Shown here: in pieces, positions 17,201-24,743 of the stretch
Position numbering within the stretch: position 1 is the stretch's first letter
Layout: each line of letters starts with the position of its first letter
Assembly (NCBI RefSeq): GCF_003604215.1
Contig: NZ_QXGS01000032.1
Span: 1-32,419 of the forward strand
DNA: 32,419 bases
Direction: 5' to 3'
From: Teichococcus vastitatis
GTDB taxonomy: Bacteria > Pseudomonadota > Alphaproteobacteria > Acetobacterales > Acetobacteraceae
Program-made: the position numbers and the translations under genes
The notes under the pieces: generated by a model
Databases searched by the model: none
What the model was told of the DNA's origin: nothing
The model's input: the letters and a program-made list of their open reading frames with translations, nothing else

Positions 17201-18079
17201 CTCGGCACCCTGTTCGAGCATCCGTCGGTGGAGCGGCTCGCCGCGCTGCTGAAGGACAGTCCAGTCAGCGACAGCGGCCTGGGACCGATCGTGCGGCTGC
17301 AGCAGGGAGACGAGGAACTGGCGCCGCTCTTCGCCGTGCATCCGGCGGGCGGCATCTCCTGGTGCTATGGCGGCTTGGCACGGGCGCTGTCGCCTCGTCG
17401 CACCGTCTACGGCCTCCAGGCGCCAGCCCTGGCGGACGGCGTGGCCACGGCGGAAAGCCTGGATGCGCTGGCGGAAAATTATGCGCGGCGCATCGACGCG
17501 ATCTGGCCGCACGGCGTTGTTCACCTGCTGGGCTGGTCGGTCGGGGGCATCATCGCCCACGCCATGGCGGTGCGGCTGCGGGCGCTCGGCCGGCGCGTCG
17601 GCGTGCTCGCCATGCTCGATTCCTATCCGAGCGAGGTCTGGCGGCAGCAGGAGGAGCCGGCGGACCACGCCCCCTACCGCGCGCTGCTGGCCATCGGCGG
17701 CCACGATCCGGAAAGACTGCGGGACACGGTGCCCTTGACGCGGGAAGCCGTGCTGGCCTTCCTGCGCGCGGAGAACAATCCGCTCGGGCAGCTTCTGGAA
17801 TCGGCGCTGGACGGCGTGGTGCGGGTCGTGCGCGGCAACAATAGGCTGGTTCGCCGGCACGAGCACGAACGCTATGACGGCGTCATCACGCATTTCCATG
17901 CCGCCGCGCAGCATGCCACCAGCGCCATCTCGCCCGCCCTGTGGCACCCCTACGCGGCCGCGGTGGAGGTGGTGGATGTCGCCGCCCATCATGCGGAGCT
18001 GACGGGCGCCGCGGCAACAGCGCAGATCGCGCCATTCCTGGCCGCCCGCTTGGCGGCGTTCGACATGGAAGAGCATTGA
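14201..18079 (+). CDS. entF: Enterobactin-type NRPS: condensation, adenylation(Ser), carrier, thioesterase
   Basis: This 1292-residue NRPS is almost exactly the length of E. coli EntF. Domains: condensation about 5-430, with HHLALDA at 139-145 (the usual last residue is Gly); adenylation about 470-940, with LYTSGSTGAPKG from 594; carrier with Ser981 in LGGHSLL; thioesterase about 1040-1292, with Ser1113 in GWSVGG and His1263/1264. The adenylation pocket reads D641 V642 W645 H684 F708 S710 L733 V741 D742 K928, the serine code DVWHFSLVDK. The enzyme should couple dihydroxybenzoate to L-serine, and the thioesterase should oligomerise and cyclise or release the product. The ATG overlaps the carrier stop (ATGA) and the TGA overlaps entA. 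A cyclic trimer is expected by analogy, not shown. Confidence 0.95.
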   Translation: MSPPTARPVPLTEAQAGLWFAQQLDPANPIFNTGQYIDLAGPLDVAAFSRAVNGAVSEADALALRIGDHGGTPVQWVEEARRPWLQVIDLSTEPDPEGAARAAMAADMARPPDPARHALAAQCLYVLGPVRHLWYQRAHHLALDAFGTDLMVRRVASLYAAALGRGIAGPPLAGFDVALAEDAAYRDGAQKQKDAEYWRQAMEGLAEVAGLASGRAVTGRQALRHSVLLHEDLAAALRTAAAANRLPWPDLVAALVAAYVRRHAGTADVSIGVALMGRLGSPAARVACTLMNVVPFRLTPDEDAPLAGFLAQAAGTLLRGRRHGRYRGEQLRRDLGLLGAGRRLYGALVNLLPFDGQPILAGLQATRHVLGTGPVDDITLTFRGDPGAAGLRLEIEANPGLYEAADLAAHASRLPCFIRAALAAERLSVVPTATPTETRWLLNAWNATSHPIPGTSLATLLAARMAARPEVPALEFNGTVLSYAALDARTAALAAALQARGARRGRIVAVALERSVELVVALLAVIRTGAAYLPLDATHPTARILRILEDAAPVLALAEEPLPGGIPVLAPRDWPLEGGAPPDSPAPDDLAYVLYTSGSTGAPKGVAIEHRAIVNRLEWMREHYGFGPGDRILQKTPATFDVSVWEFFLAFLCGGTLVVAPPGAHKDPAALAALLRGARVTTAHFVPSMLAAFLAEPASAGLALRHVFCSGEELTADLRDRFHSRITAELHNLYGPTEAAVDVSAWPAAREDRSRPVPIGHPVWNTQLYVLDEALRPVPPGVTGELYLGGVQLARGYLGQPELTARAFLRSPFRAGERIYRTGDLARRRTDGAVVFLGRADQQVKIRGQRIELGEVETALAGYAGLRQARVILREDRPGDQRLVAYVVPGKGFDAAALRAHAAARLPDAMLPCAFVTLAALPVNGSGKLDRAALPEPNRSAATGRIASDETERRVADLFSEVLGVDGIGAEDDFFALGGHSLLAVELMLRVREIFGWDPGLGTLFEHPSVERLAALLKDSPVSDSGLGPIVRLQQGDEELAPLFAVHPAGGISWCYGGLARALSPRRTVYGLQAPALADGVATAESLDALAENYARRIDAIWPHGVVHLLGWSVGGIIAHAMAVRLRALGRRVGVLAMLDSYPSEVWRQQEEPADHAPYRALLAIGGHDPERLRDTVPLTREAVLAFLRAENNPLGQLLESALDGVVRVVRGNNRLVRRHEHERYDGVITHFHAAAQHATSAISPALWHPYAAAVEVVDVAAHHAELTGAAATAQIAPFLAARLAAFDMEEH

Positions 18080-18840
18080 TGCGACCCAGCGGATTGCGCG
18101 GCAAGCTGGTCCTGGTGACGGGCGCGGCGGGAGGCATCGGGCAGGCGACGGTCCGGCTGCTGTCCGAGGAAGGCATGCGGGTGGTGGCCACCGACCTCGA
18201 CATCGCCACCCTCCCTTCCCTGCCCGGCTTGCGGGCCGAGCGGCTGGACGTGACGGACAGCGCCGCGGTGGATGCGCTGGTTTCCCGGATCGAGGCCGAA
18301 AACGGGCCGATCGGCTGCGGCGTCAGCCTGGCCGGCGTGCTGGCAAACCATCCGGTGGCCGAGACGGGGGATGCCGAATGGCGCCGGACCTTCGCCGTCA
18401 ACGCCGACGGCGTGTTTCACCTGGGCCGTGCCCTGGCACGGGTGATGGCGCCGCGCCGCTCGGGCTCCATCGTGGTGGTCAGTTCCAATGCGGCGGGCAT
18501 TCCGCGCCACGCCATGGCGCCCTACGCCGCGTCCAAGGCGGCGGCCACCATGTTCACCCGCTGCCTGGGACTGGAACTCGCCCCCTACGGCATCCGCTGC
18601 AACATCGTCGCGCCCGGCTCCACCCTGACGCCGATGCAGACAGGCATGTGGGCGGATGCGGATGGCGCGGTGCACGTCGTCGCCGGCATTCCGGAGCAGT
18701 ACAAGACCGGCATCCCGCTGCGGAAGCTGGCGACGCCGGAGGACATCGCCGACGCCGTCGCCTTTCTGCTCTCCGATCGCGCCGGCCACGTCACCATGGC
18801 CGATCTCTACGTCGATGGTGGCGCCACGCTGCGAGGCTGA
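18079..18840 (+). CDS. entA: 2,3-dihydro-2,3-dihydroxybenzoate dehydrogenase
   Basis: Short-chain dehydrogenase of 253 residues, matching EntA/DhbA. It oxidises 2,3-dihydro-2,3-dihydroxybenzoate to 2,3-dihydroxybenzoate with NAD+. The Rossmann motif is GAAGGIGQA. The active site is [21 protein letters not shown], with Tyr149 and Lys153, and the SSNAA...PR form is typical of EntA. The [11 protein letters not shown] segment corresponds to the EntA substrate loop. The ATG overlaps the entF stop (TGATG) and GGAAGAG precedes it. It completes the dihydroxybenzoate pathway and is the last intact gene of the biosynthetic operon; a broken exporter gene follows after about 50 bases. Confidence 0.92.
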   Translation: MRPSGLRGKLVLVTGAAGGIGQATVRLLSEEGMRVVATDLDIATLPSLPGLRAERLDVTDSAAVDALVSRIEAENGPIGCGVSLAGVLANHPVAETGDAEWRRTFAVNADGVFHLGRALARVMAPRRSGSIVVVSSNAAGIPRHAMAPYAASKAAATMFTRCLGLELAPYGIRCNIVAPGSTLTPMQTGMWADADGAVHVVAGIPEQYKTGIPLRKLATPEDIADAVAFLLSDRAGHVTMADLYVDGGATLRG

Positions 18841-18888
18841 GGCCAAGGTGAAATTCCCCGCGCGCGGCACCACCAGGAGATCCCGGCA

Positions 18889-20037
18889 ATGAGTGTGCCC
18901 GCCCCCTCAACCTGCTGCCTCTCCTGGCGGATGTGATGGCCTGCAGCATGCCCATGATGGCCTTCGTCGCCCTGGCCGGCCCGGTGCTGCAGGTGCTCGG
19001 CCTTGCCCCATGGCAGTTCGGCCTACGATGATGGTATCCGGCGTGCTGTGGATGCTGATGGCGCGGCCCTGGGGCACTGCCAGCCACAGGCTCGGCCGCC
19101 GGCCGGTGCTGTTGACCGGCCTGGCCGGCTTCGCCTGCGCCTACCTGCTGTTCTCGGACCTCGTGCATCTGGCGCTGTGATGGCTGCCGCCGGCTTGGCT
19201 GGTGTTCTTGGGCCTGATGATCGGGCGAGGCGCGATGGGCACCTTCTACGCGGCCGTTCCATCCACCGGCGCGGCCCTGGTGGCGGACCACGTGCCGCCG
19301 GATCAGCGGATGGAGGCCATGGCCTTGCCGGGATCGGCAGGCGCGCTGGGACTGGTACTCGGGCCGGCCATCCCGGCGCTGCTGGCGCCGTGGGGCCTCA
19401 GCCTGCCGCTCTACGCCACGGCGTTGCTGCCGGTGCTGGCGCCGACGGCCGTCTGGCTTGGACTTCCGCGGCCGGTGCCCGCGGCACGCCGTCCCGCCAC
19501 GACGCTGCGGTGGAATGAGCATCGCCTGCGACGCCCCATGGTGACGGCCTTTGGCCATGCTCTGCGTCGCCAACGCGCAGATGATGGTGGGCTTCTTCGT
19601 TTTGCAGCACCTGGAACTTCCCCCTGCCGAGGCGGCGCAGGCCGCCGGCGTCGCCCCGATCCTGGTAGGCGTGGCGTTGCTCGTGTCGCAGATGCTGGTG
19701 CGGCGCCTGGGCTGGCTTCCCTCGCGGTTGATTCGCATCGGCGGCACCGTGTCGGCATTCGGCTTCGTCGCGGTGTCCCTGGCTGCCAGCGTCCCCCGGT
19801 CTGTGGGCCGCCTGCTTCGTGGCGGCCTCCGGCATGGGATGCATCGTCCTGGCCTTCTCGGCCATGGCGGCCAATGCTGTCAGGCCGCATGAAAAGGGCA
19901 CGGCCGCCGGCACCTTGGGCCCGGCGCAAGGCCTGGGCATGGTGGTCGGCTCGCTTCTCAGCGGCATGCTCTTCCATGCTGTCGCCGGCGTCCCCTGCCT
20001 TGTCTGTGCGGCCCTGCTGCTGCTCGTGGCGCTCTGA
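18889..20037 (+). pseudogene. Broken MFS exporter gene, EntS-like position
   Basis: An ATG at 18889 with AGGAGA upstream begins an MFS transporter whose frame breaks near 18898, 19024, 19552 and 19797, with an in-frame TGA at 19178-19180 where TGG (Trp) is expected. Piecing the frames together gives about 380 residues of a 12-segment transporter: LLPLLADVMACSMPMMAF, then MMVSGVLWMLMARPWG, the motif A remnant HRLGRRPVLL, MIGRGAMGTFYAAVPSTGAAL, MMVGFFVLQHLELPP and GTAAGTLGPAQGLGMVVGS. Placed after entA, it was probably the siderophore exporter. Five lesions in 1.15 kb, against none in the 9.4 kb upstream, argue for genuine decay. The indels lie partly in G/C runs, so sequencing error cannot be excluded. 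Confidence 0.82.
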
Positions 20038-20088
20038 CCCTTTCCGTCCGCGGTGCGCCAGCGTGATTGAGCGCTGAACCTTGGGCAT

Positions 20089-20122
20089 CCGGCTCCGGCG
20101 GAATGATCCGGTGCGGAGCCGG
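20089..20122 (+). terminator. Hairpin after the exporter pseudogene
   Basis: CCGGCTCCG (20089-20097) and CGGAGCCGG (20114-20122) form a perfect 9-bp stem with a 16-base loop. No U-run follows. It sits about 50 bases after the end of the exporter remnant and may end the siderophore transcript. Confidence 0.35.
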
Positions 20123-20190
20123 GCCGGCCGCTGTCGCCGCGGGCCGCAGGTGCGAACGGCGTCCCTTGCAGGATGAGCCGTCCCGATCTA

Positions 20191-20220
20191 CTGAGTCAAT
20201 AATGCGAATGCATCTCAGTT
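20191..20220 (+). promoter_or_regulatory. Probable second Fur box
   Basis: AATGCGAATGCATCTCAGT (20201-20219) keeps the left TGCGAAT arm of the Fur box at 9291-9309 and four of seven bases of the right arm. It also lies inside a wider inverted repeat, ACTGAG...CTCAGT. Similar imperfect sites occur at iron-regulated genes. It precedes the DUF3649-PepSY-DUF3325 cluster, but the leader to the first start is about 270 bases, which is long. I did not find a convincing -35/-10 pair. Confidence 0.5.
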
Positions 20221-20492
20221 TCAGATGATCTTGGATGCTTCCGGATGGTTCAGGGCAGCTTACAACACGGCGCATGAACCTTTCCGGATCCGTGCAGGGC
20301 TAGCCCAGTCGCGGTGTGCCGCGCCAGATCGTTTCCGCCCGGCTGCACAACACCGTGCCGGAGGGCGGCGCCGGGCCAACGTGACCAACCAGGCCGGCCC
20401 ACGGCTTGAGAACAGCTGCTTTTCCCGCGGCCGCCGCTGCCGTTCTGGCTGCGCCGTCACCGACTTCATCCGGCACGGGATCTGATCCAACG
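20221..20492. other. Long leader region without a clear gene
   Basis: No reading frame here looks like a gene. One + frame ends with NVTNQAGPRLENSCF...IRHGI, vaguely like the end of a TonB-dependent receptor. The match is too weak to call a pseudogene. The stretch could be untranslated leader or the scar of a deletion. Confidence 0.35.
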
Positions 20493-20828
20493 ATGCCTGG
20501 CATTCCCGCCAACTTCGGCGCCCTCCGCATCTGGTGCAGGCCGGGTGCCTTGGCGCGGCGGCGTGCCGGCATCCTGATGCGGCTGCTGGCCGGCATCGGC
20601 GGTGGCTACACGCTGGCGGCCTTGTTCACCATGACGCTGTCCATCGGGTTGCCTTTGCCGCGCTCGGAGGCGGTGCTGACCGCCACCATGGCGAGCTTCG
20701 CCATCTACGCGGCCGCAATTGTCTGGGCCTTCGCCGCCCCCGGCGTGCTGCGCGCCTGGGCGGGCTTGCCGGCCGTGGCTGTGGCACTGGCGCTGGCACT
20801 TGCCCTTCTGCAGGGACGTTCACCGTGA
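20493..20828 (+). CDS. DUF3649 small membrane protein of an iron-uptake cluster
   Basis: Membrane protein of 111 residues from ATG 20493; a shorter start at 20577 is possible and would begin directly at MRLLAGIGGGYTL. Three hydrophobic segments are visible: GGGYTLAALFTMTLSIGL, MASFAIYAAAIVWAFA and LPAVAVALALALALL, with the family-like PLPRSEAVLTATM loop between the first two. DUF3649 proteins are known as small inner-membrane partners of PepSY-TM and DUF3325 proteins in iron-uptake operons. That exact order follows here. The stop overlaps the GTG of the PepSY gene. Molecular role unknown; the cluster type is linked to reduction of ferrisiderophores in the periplasm (FpvGHJK-like systems). Confidence 0.75.
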   Translation: MPGIPANFGALRIWCRPGALARRRAGILMRLLAGIGGGYTLAALFTMTLSIGLPLPRSEAVLTATMASFAIYAAAIVWAFAAPGVLRAWAGLPAVAVALALALALLQGRSP

Positions 20829-22422
20829 AGGATGGCTTTCGCCAATCCATGGCCTGGCTGCACACTTGGTCGGGGCTGCTGGTCGGATGGGTGCTGTTTG
20901 CCGTTTTTCTCACCGGCACCGCCGCTTACCTGCGGCCCGAGATTTCCTACTGGATGCGGCCGGAACTGTCGCTTTCCCGATCGGGACCAAGGAATGCAGA
21001 GGTGGCCATGGCCGCCATGCAAGCCCTGGCGCCAGACTCACCGAGTTGGTTCATCACGCTGCCGGATGGAAGGGAGACGACGACCCGCGTCTTCAGGCGT
21101 GACCCGGCCGCCGCCGGGCGACGCTTCCGCGACGCGGTCCTGGATGCCGATACCGGCCAACGTGTTGCAACGCGCGATACGGTGGGCGGTGAGTTCTTCT
21201 ACCGCTTCCACTTCCAGCTTCACTACGTTGGTGTGCTGTGGGGACCCTGGATCATGAGTGTCTGCACCATGTTCATGCTGGTCGCCATCATCAGCGGCAT
21301 CATCACGCACCGGCGCATCTTCGCCGATGTCTTCACCTTCCGCCCCGGCAAGGGCCAGCGTTCCTGGCTGGACGGGCACAACATCTGCGCCGTGCTGGCC
21401 CTGCCCTATCATCTCATGATCACCTATACGGGCCTGGTGCTGTTCATGCTGATGGTCAGGCCGTGGGGCATCGAACGTGTCTATCCCGGACAGCGCGCCG
21501 CCTTCAACACCGAGGCGTTCGGCAATGCGCCTCCTCGCCCACGCTCCGGCGTGCATCAGCCGCTGGTGAACATCGCTCCGCTGCTGGATGAAGCGCAGCG
21601 GCACTGGCCCGGCAGCAGGATCGGCCGCATCGTCGTGACCAACCCGGGCGATGCCAGGGCCACCATCCAGATCATCCGCCTCGCTTCCGAGCGCATCTCC
21701 TACAATCCGCAAAGCCTGGCCTTTGACGGCGTAACCGGCGCCCTGCTCCAGGGCAGCAACAGCATCCGCCCGGCGGCGGAGGTTCGAGGCGTGATGTACG
21801 GCCTGCACATCGGCCGCTTCGCCGGTCCGCTCCTGCGCACGCTGTTCGTGCTTTCCGGCCTGGCCGGCACGCTGATGGTGGCCACCGGCTGCCTGCTTTG
21901 GACGGTGAAGCAACGGCAGCAGGCGGCTCGTAGCGGACGCACCGGCTTCGGCACCCGCCTGGCCGAGCATCTGAACATCGCCGTGATCGCAGGTCTGCCG
22001 CTCTCGATGGCGGTCTTCTTCTGGGCGAGCCGGGCCTTGCCGCTCGACATGCCCCGGCGGGCGGAGTGGGAGGTGCACCTCTTCGTCATCGCCTGGAGTC
22101 TTTGCTTCCTGCATCCGCTGTTGCGCTCAAGGCAACGCGCCTGGGCGGATCAGTTCGCCATTGGAGGCGTGGCGTTCATGCTCCTGCCGGTCGCGAATGC
22201 GTTCCTCACCCAGCGCCACCTCCTGGCCACGATGCTCGGCGGCGATATCGTGCGGGCGGGGTTCGACCTGGGTCTGCTGGCCTGGGTCTGCTGGGTTGCG
22301 GCGCGGTGCTGGCGATGCTGTCCTGGAGAACAGGACGGCAACCCGCGCCCGCCCTTGCGAAGCAGAAACGCCAACGCGACGGCTCCGTGCGGCCTGCACG
22401 GGAAACGGCCGGCCTGCCTTGA
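20825..22422 (+). CDS. PepSY-TM iron-uptake membrane protein with an apparent frameshift near the end
   Basis: It begins at a GTG overlapping the DUF3649 stop (GTGA) and runs through the PepSY-TM pattern: WLHTWSGLLVGWVLFAVFLTGTAAYLRPEI first, FHFQLHYVGVLWGPWIMSVCTMFMLVAIISGIITHRRIF, RPGKGQRSWLDGHNICAVLALPYHLMITYTGL, and LHIGRFAGPLLRTLFVLSGLAGTLMVATG. The histidines in these segments are typical of this family of inner-membrane reductases or electron carriers. Near 22305 the frame appears to lose one base. The original frame runs on as arginine-rich nonsense to 22750, while the next frame continues as VLAMLSWRTGRQPAPAL and stops at 22422, where the DUF3325 gene starts. The length, 1598 bases, is one short of a multiple of three. 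The break lies in the last membrane segment, so function may survive. Confidence 0.78.
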
Positions 22423-22742
22423 TCCCGGCCTTCGCCTTGACGTTCACCGGATTCACCGCTCTGTGTCTGAGCATGGAGCGGCACCAGGAACAGGTGCTCC
22501 ACCGACGGAGCATCTCAACCTGCCGCCGAAGGGTTTTCCTCTGCGCCGGGTTCCTGTTGCTGGCCGCCGTCCTGTATCGCCTCGTCGGCATGGAGGGTTG
22601 GGGAAACGGGTTGCTGCTCTGGTTCGGCATCCTGAGCGTGGACGCCATGCTGATCGCGATGCTGCTATGCTACCGTCCCGCAGCCATCCCCAGGCTGGCC
22701 GCGGCACTGCTGATGTTGAGCATGAATCAAAGCTTTACTTGA
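22419..22742 (+). CDS. DUF3325 small membrane protein
   Basis: Encodes 107 residues from a TTG that overlaps the PepSY stop (TTGA). The N-terminus FALTFTGFTALCLSMERHQEQVL and the later LLWFGILSVDAMLIAMLLCYRP follow the DUF3325 pattern of a short helix with a MxRHxxQ element and two further membrane helices. DUF3325 genes typically follow PepSY-TM and DUF3649 genes in iron-uptake operons, as here. Biochemical role unknown. It is followed 7 bases later by the esterase gene, so all four genes 20493-23556 form one apparent operon. Confidence 0.72.
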   Translation: MIPAFALTFTGFTALCLSMERHQEQVLHRRSISTCRRRVFLCAGFLLLAAVLYRLVGMEGWGNGLLLWFGILSVDAMLIAMLLCYRPAAIPRLAAALLMLSMNQSFT

Positions 22743-22749
22743 GTTCCTG

Positions 22750-23556
22750 ATGCCACCTTCCTCCGTCAAGCTGCCGAACACCGCGTGGTGGGACATGCCG
22801 GCCGGATCACATCCGATGCACTCGCATCGTATCTATCTCGCCTGGCCTGAGGAGCCGCCGCCGCCCGAGGGCTATCCGGTGCTCATGATCCTGGATGCCA
22901 ATGCGGGCTTTGCCACGGCGGTGGATGCTTACCGCGCCTTAAGGTGGCGAACCACCTCGGCTCGCCCCCTCCCGGCCCTTATCCTGGGCCTCGGCCATCC
23001 GGGGGACGCTGCCTACGACCCGCCGGCCCGCATGCGCGACTACGCGCCGCCTTCCGGCATTCCTGGAGATCATCCCGGCGGAGGTGCTTTCCTTCGCTTC
23101 ATCGAGAGGGCGCTGCTGCCCGAGCTGGCTCGCCGCTATCCCGTGGATCCGGGGAGGCTGGCGCTGTTCGGCCACTCGCTGGGCGGCCTTTTCGCGTTGC
23201 ACGCATTGTTCAGCCGCCCAGGCCTGTTCCACCGTCTCGTCGCCGCCAGCCCATCCTTGTGGTGGGGTGAGGGCAGGATGATCGAGGCGGCCCGCCATTT
23301 CACCGCAAATCCGCCGGCCGCGGCCATCGACACCCGGCTGCTGGTGACGGTCGGGGGGTTGGAAGAGTGCGGCGATGGTCCGCGCGGAGCGCTACGCGCC
23401 GGGCGGCGGATGATCAGCAACGCCCGGGCCCTGGCGGCCTCGCTTCGGGACGCGGGACTTGCTTCTGAATTCGTGGAATTTCCGAATGAGGACCATGGTT
23501 CGGTCCGGTTGCACGCTTTGATCCGCTCGCTCAGCTTCACCCTTTCGCCAGCATGA
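22750..23556 (+). CDS. IroE/Fes-like siderophore esterase (alpha/beta hydrolase)
   Basis: Alpha/beta hydrolase of 268 residues from the esterase-D/IroE group. The nucleophile is Ser143 in [13 protein letters not shown] and the catalytic histidine is probably His249 in [15 protein letters not shown] near the N-terminus, [11 protein letters not shown] and [12 protein letters not shown] are typical of IroE/BesA-type enzymes that cleave catecholate tri-lactones. No clear signal peptide is visible, so a cytoplasmic location like Fes and BesA is favoured. Placed beside an entF-type cluster and an iron-reduction cluster, its expected substrate is the ferric form of the serine/dihydroxybenzoate siderophore made by the neighbouring operon, releasing iron by backbone hydrolysis. 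Confidence 0.83.
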   Translation: MPPSSVKLPNTAWWDMPAGSHPMHSHRIYLAWPEEPPPPEGYPVLMILDANAGFATAVDAYRALRWRTTSARPLPALILGLGHPGDAAYDPPARMRDYAPPSGIPGDHPGGGAFLRFIERALLPELARRYPVDPGRLALFGHSLGGLFALHALFSRPGLFHRLVAASPSLWWGEGRMIEAARHFTANPPAAAIDTRLLVTVGGLEECGDGPRGALRAGRRMISNARALAASLRDAGLASEFVEFPNEDHGSVRLHALIRSLSFTLSPA

Positions 23557-23644
23557 GAACATGCGGCAGGTATGGAGTGCGTCGCTGCCCGGCTCGCCAT
23601 CCGCCAGAGATTCGGCGCAGCATCGTGTCGCTCGGGTCAGGGAC

Positions 23645-24307
23645 ATGGATCAACTGCTTGGTGCCCGCTCGGGTTCGCTTGGATCGGGAGGTAAGATAGG
23701 CTTGACTGGTATTTCTCGTGCCTTCTTCGCCCGCCCCGTATTCAGTGTGGCCCGGGATCTGATCGGCACCACCCTGTTGGTGGACGGCGCCGGCGGCTTG
23801 ATCGTTGAAACGGAAGCTTACGATCATGAAGACCCGGCGTCGCACAGCTATGGCGGACGGACAGCGCGCAACGCTTCGATGTTCGGCCCGCCAGGCCATG
23901 CGTATGTGTATCGGTCCTACGGCCTGCATTGGTGCCTGAATTTCGTCTGTGGCACCGAGCCGCGCGGCAGCGCGGTCCTGGTCCGGGCATTGCAGCCCCT
24001 GGCAGGTATCGAACTGATGCAGCGGCGACGCGGCGTCACGGCGTTGAAGCTGCTTTGCAGTGGCCCAGGGCGACTGAGCCAGGCGCTGGGCATCACAGGA
24101 GCATTGGACGGTCATCCCCTGCGCGAACCACCCTTCTCGATCCTTGCCGCGCAAGAGGAGGTGCCGGTGATCAGCGGGCCACGGATCGGCATTTCCCGGG
24201 GAAGCGAGACGCCCTGGCGCTTCGGCCTCCATGGCTCCGCCTTTCTCAGCCGCCGCTTTCCTGCGCTGCCAGGAGGCGATGCCGCCGCGATCCCGAAGGG
24301 TACGTGA
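23645..24307 (+). CDS. 3-methyladenine DNA glycosylase (MPG/AAG family)
   Basis: DNA base-excision repair enzyme of about 220 residues. Family landmarks are [21 protein letters not shown], the catalytic Glu in [55 protein letters not shown], and [11 protein letters not shown]. It excises alkylated purines. The start is uncertain: ATG 23645 gives an extra N-terminus ([10 protein letters not shown]), while TTG 23702 has GGGAGG about 10 bases upstream and gives the usual family N-terminus. It has its own 88-base gap after the esterase and no visible link to metal uptake. Confidence 0.92.
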   Translation: MDQLLGARSGSLGSGGKIGLTGISRAFFARPVFSVARDLIGTTLLVDGAGGLIVETEAYDHEDPASHSYGGRTARNASMFGPPGHAYVYRSYGLHWCLNFVCGTEPRGSAVLVRALQPLAGIELMQRRRGVTALKLLCSGPGRLSQALGITGALDGHPLREPPFSILAAQEEVPVISGPRIGISRGSETPWRFGLHGSAFLSRRFPALPGGDAAAIPKGT

Positions 24308-24451
24308 CGATCGCCTCACGATCCGAATGCCGCCGTTCGGATGCGGTGTCCGGCACGGCGATGTCAGCTCCAGCACAGCCGACCGTGATCGGCGACGAGG
24401 AGCGCCAGCCTCACCAATGCGGCAGCGCAACTCTTACCCTGGGTGTCAGGT
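24308..24451. other. Intergenic region after the glycosylase gene
   Basis: No coding frame is supported. It leads into the strong hairpin at 24452-24482. Confidence 0.4.
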
Positions 24452-24482
24452 GGCCGCAGCCGCGGTCCTGACGGCTGCGGCC
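24452..24482. terminator. Strong hairpin between convergent regions
   Basis: GGCCGCAGCCG (24452-24462) pairs perfectly with CGGCTGCGGCC (24472-24482) around a 9-base loop. It lies between the + strand glycosylase gene and the minus-strand remnants and operon, so it could end transcripts from both sides. There is no U-run on either strand, so the terminator call is moderate. Confidence 0.5.
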
Positions 24483-24527
24483 TGGCAGATCGCGTGACGA
24501 TCCACCGAGTGGTCCGGTTCTCGGCTC

Positions 24528-24743
24528 TCAGATCCCGAGGCCAATGGCGATGTTCAGGGTCTCGCCCGTGATGTAGCCCGCGAGAGGTCCGACGAGGAAA
24601 CAGACGGTTTCCGGGACGTCTTCAAGAGGCGCGATACCGCGGATTGGGTGCATGCCCAGGATGGCGTCGCGGTTCGGCAACTCGCCGGCGACATCCGAGG
24701 CCATGTCCGTGGGCACGATGCCGCCTGCACGACGTTTGTTTGC
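24528..24743 (-). pseudogene. C-terminal remnant of a short-chain dehydrogenase gene
   Basis: On the minus strand the frame ending at 24528 reads GIVPTDMASDVAGELPN, then PIRGIAPLEDVPETVCFLVGPL and AGYITGETLNIAIGLGI. This is the C-terminal third of an SDR: the PG-VPTDMA loop, the PEDVA-like helix and the ITGETLNI last strand. Upstream of about 24743 the similarity stops, and the Rossmann and catalytic parts are missing, so this is a truncated remnant. The junction coincides with the start of the CobW remnant on the other strand. Confidence 0.75.

Noticed and set aside
14951-18076. Minus-strand open frame of 1041 codons opposite entF
   Set aside because: It lies entirely antisense to the recognised NRPS, is rich in Arg, Gln and Gly and shows no domain. 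It is a by-product of high GC codon use.
20225-20485. Possible remnant of a TonB-dependent receptor C-terminus
   Set aside because: Only a few residues (NVTN, ENSCF, IRHGI) fit and no plug or barrel motifs are present. Kept only as a remark under the Fur-site finding.
22306-22750. Extension of the PepSY frame past the apparent frameshift
   Set aside because: The residues are arginine- and proline-rich with no membrane segments and overlap the DUF3325 gene, which has a clear family pattern.
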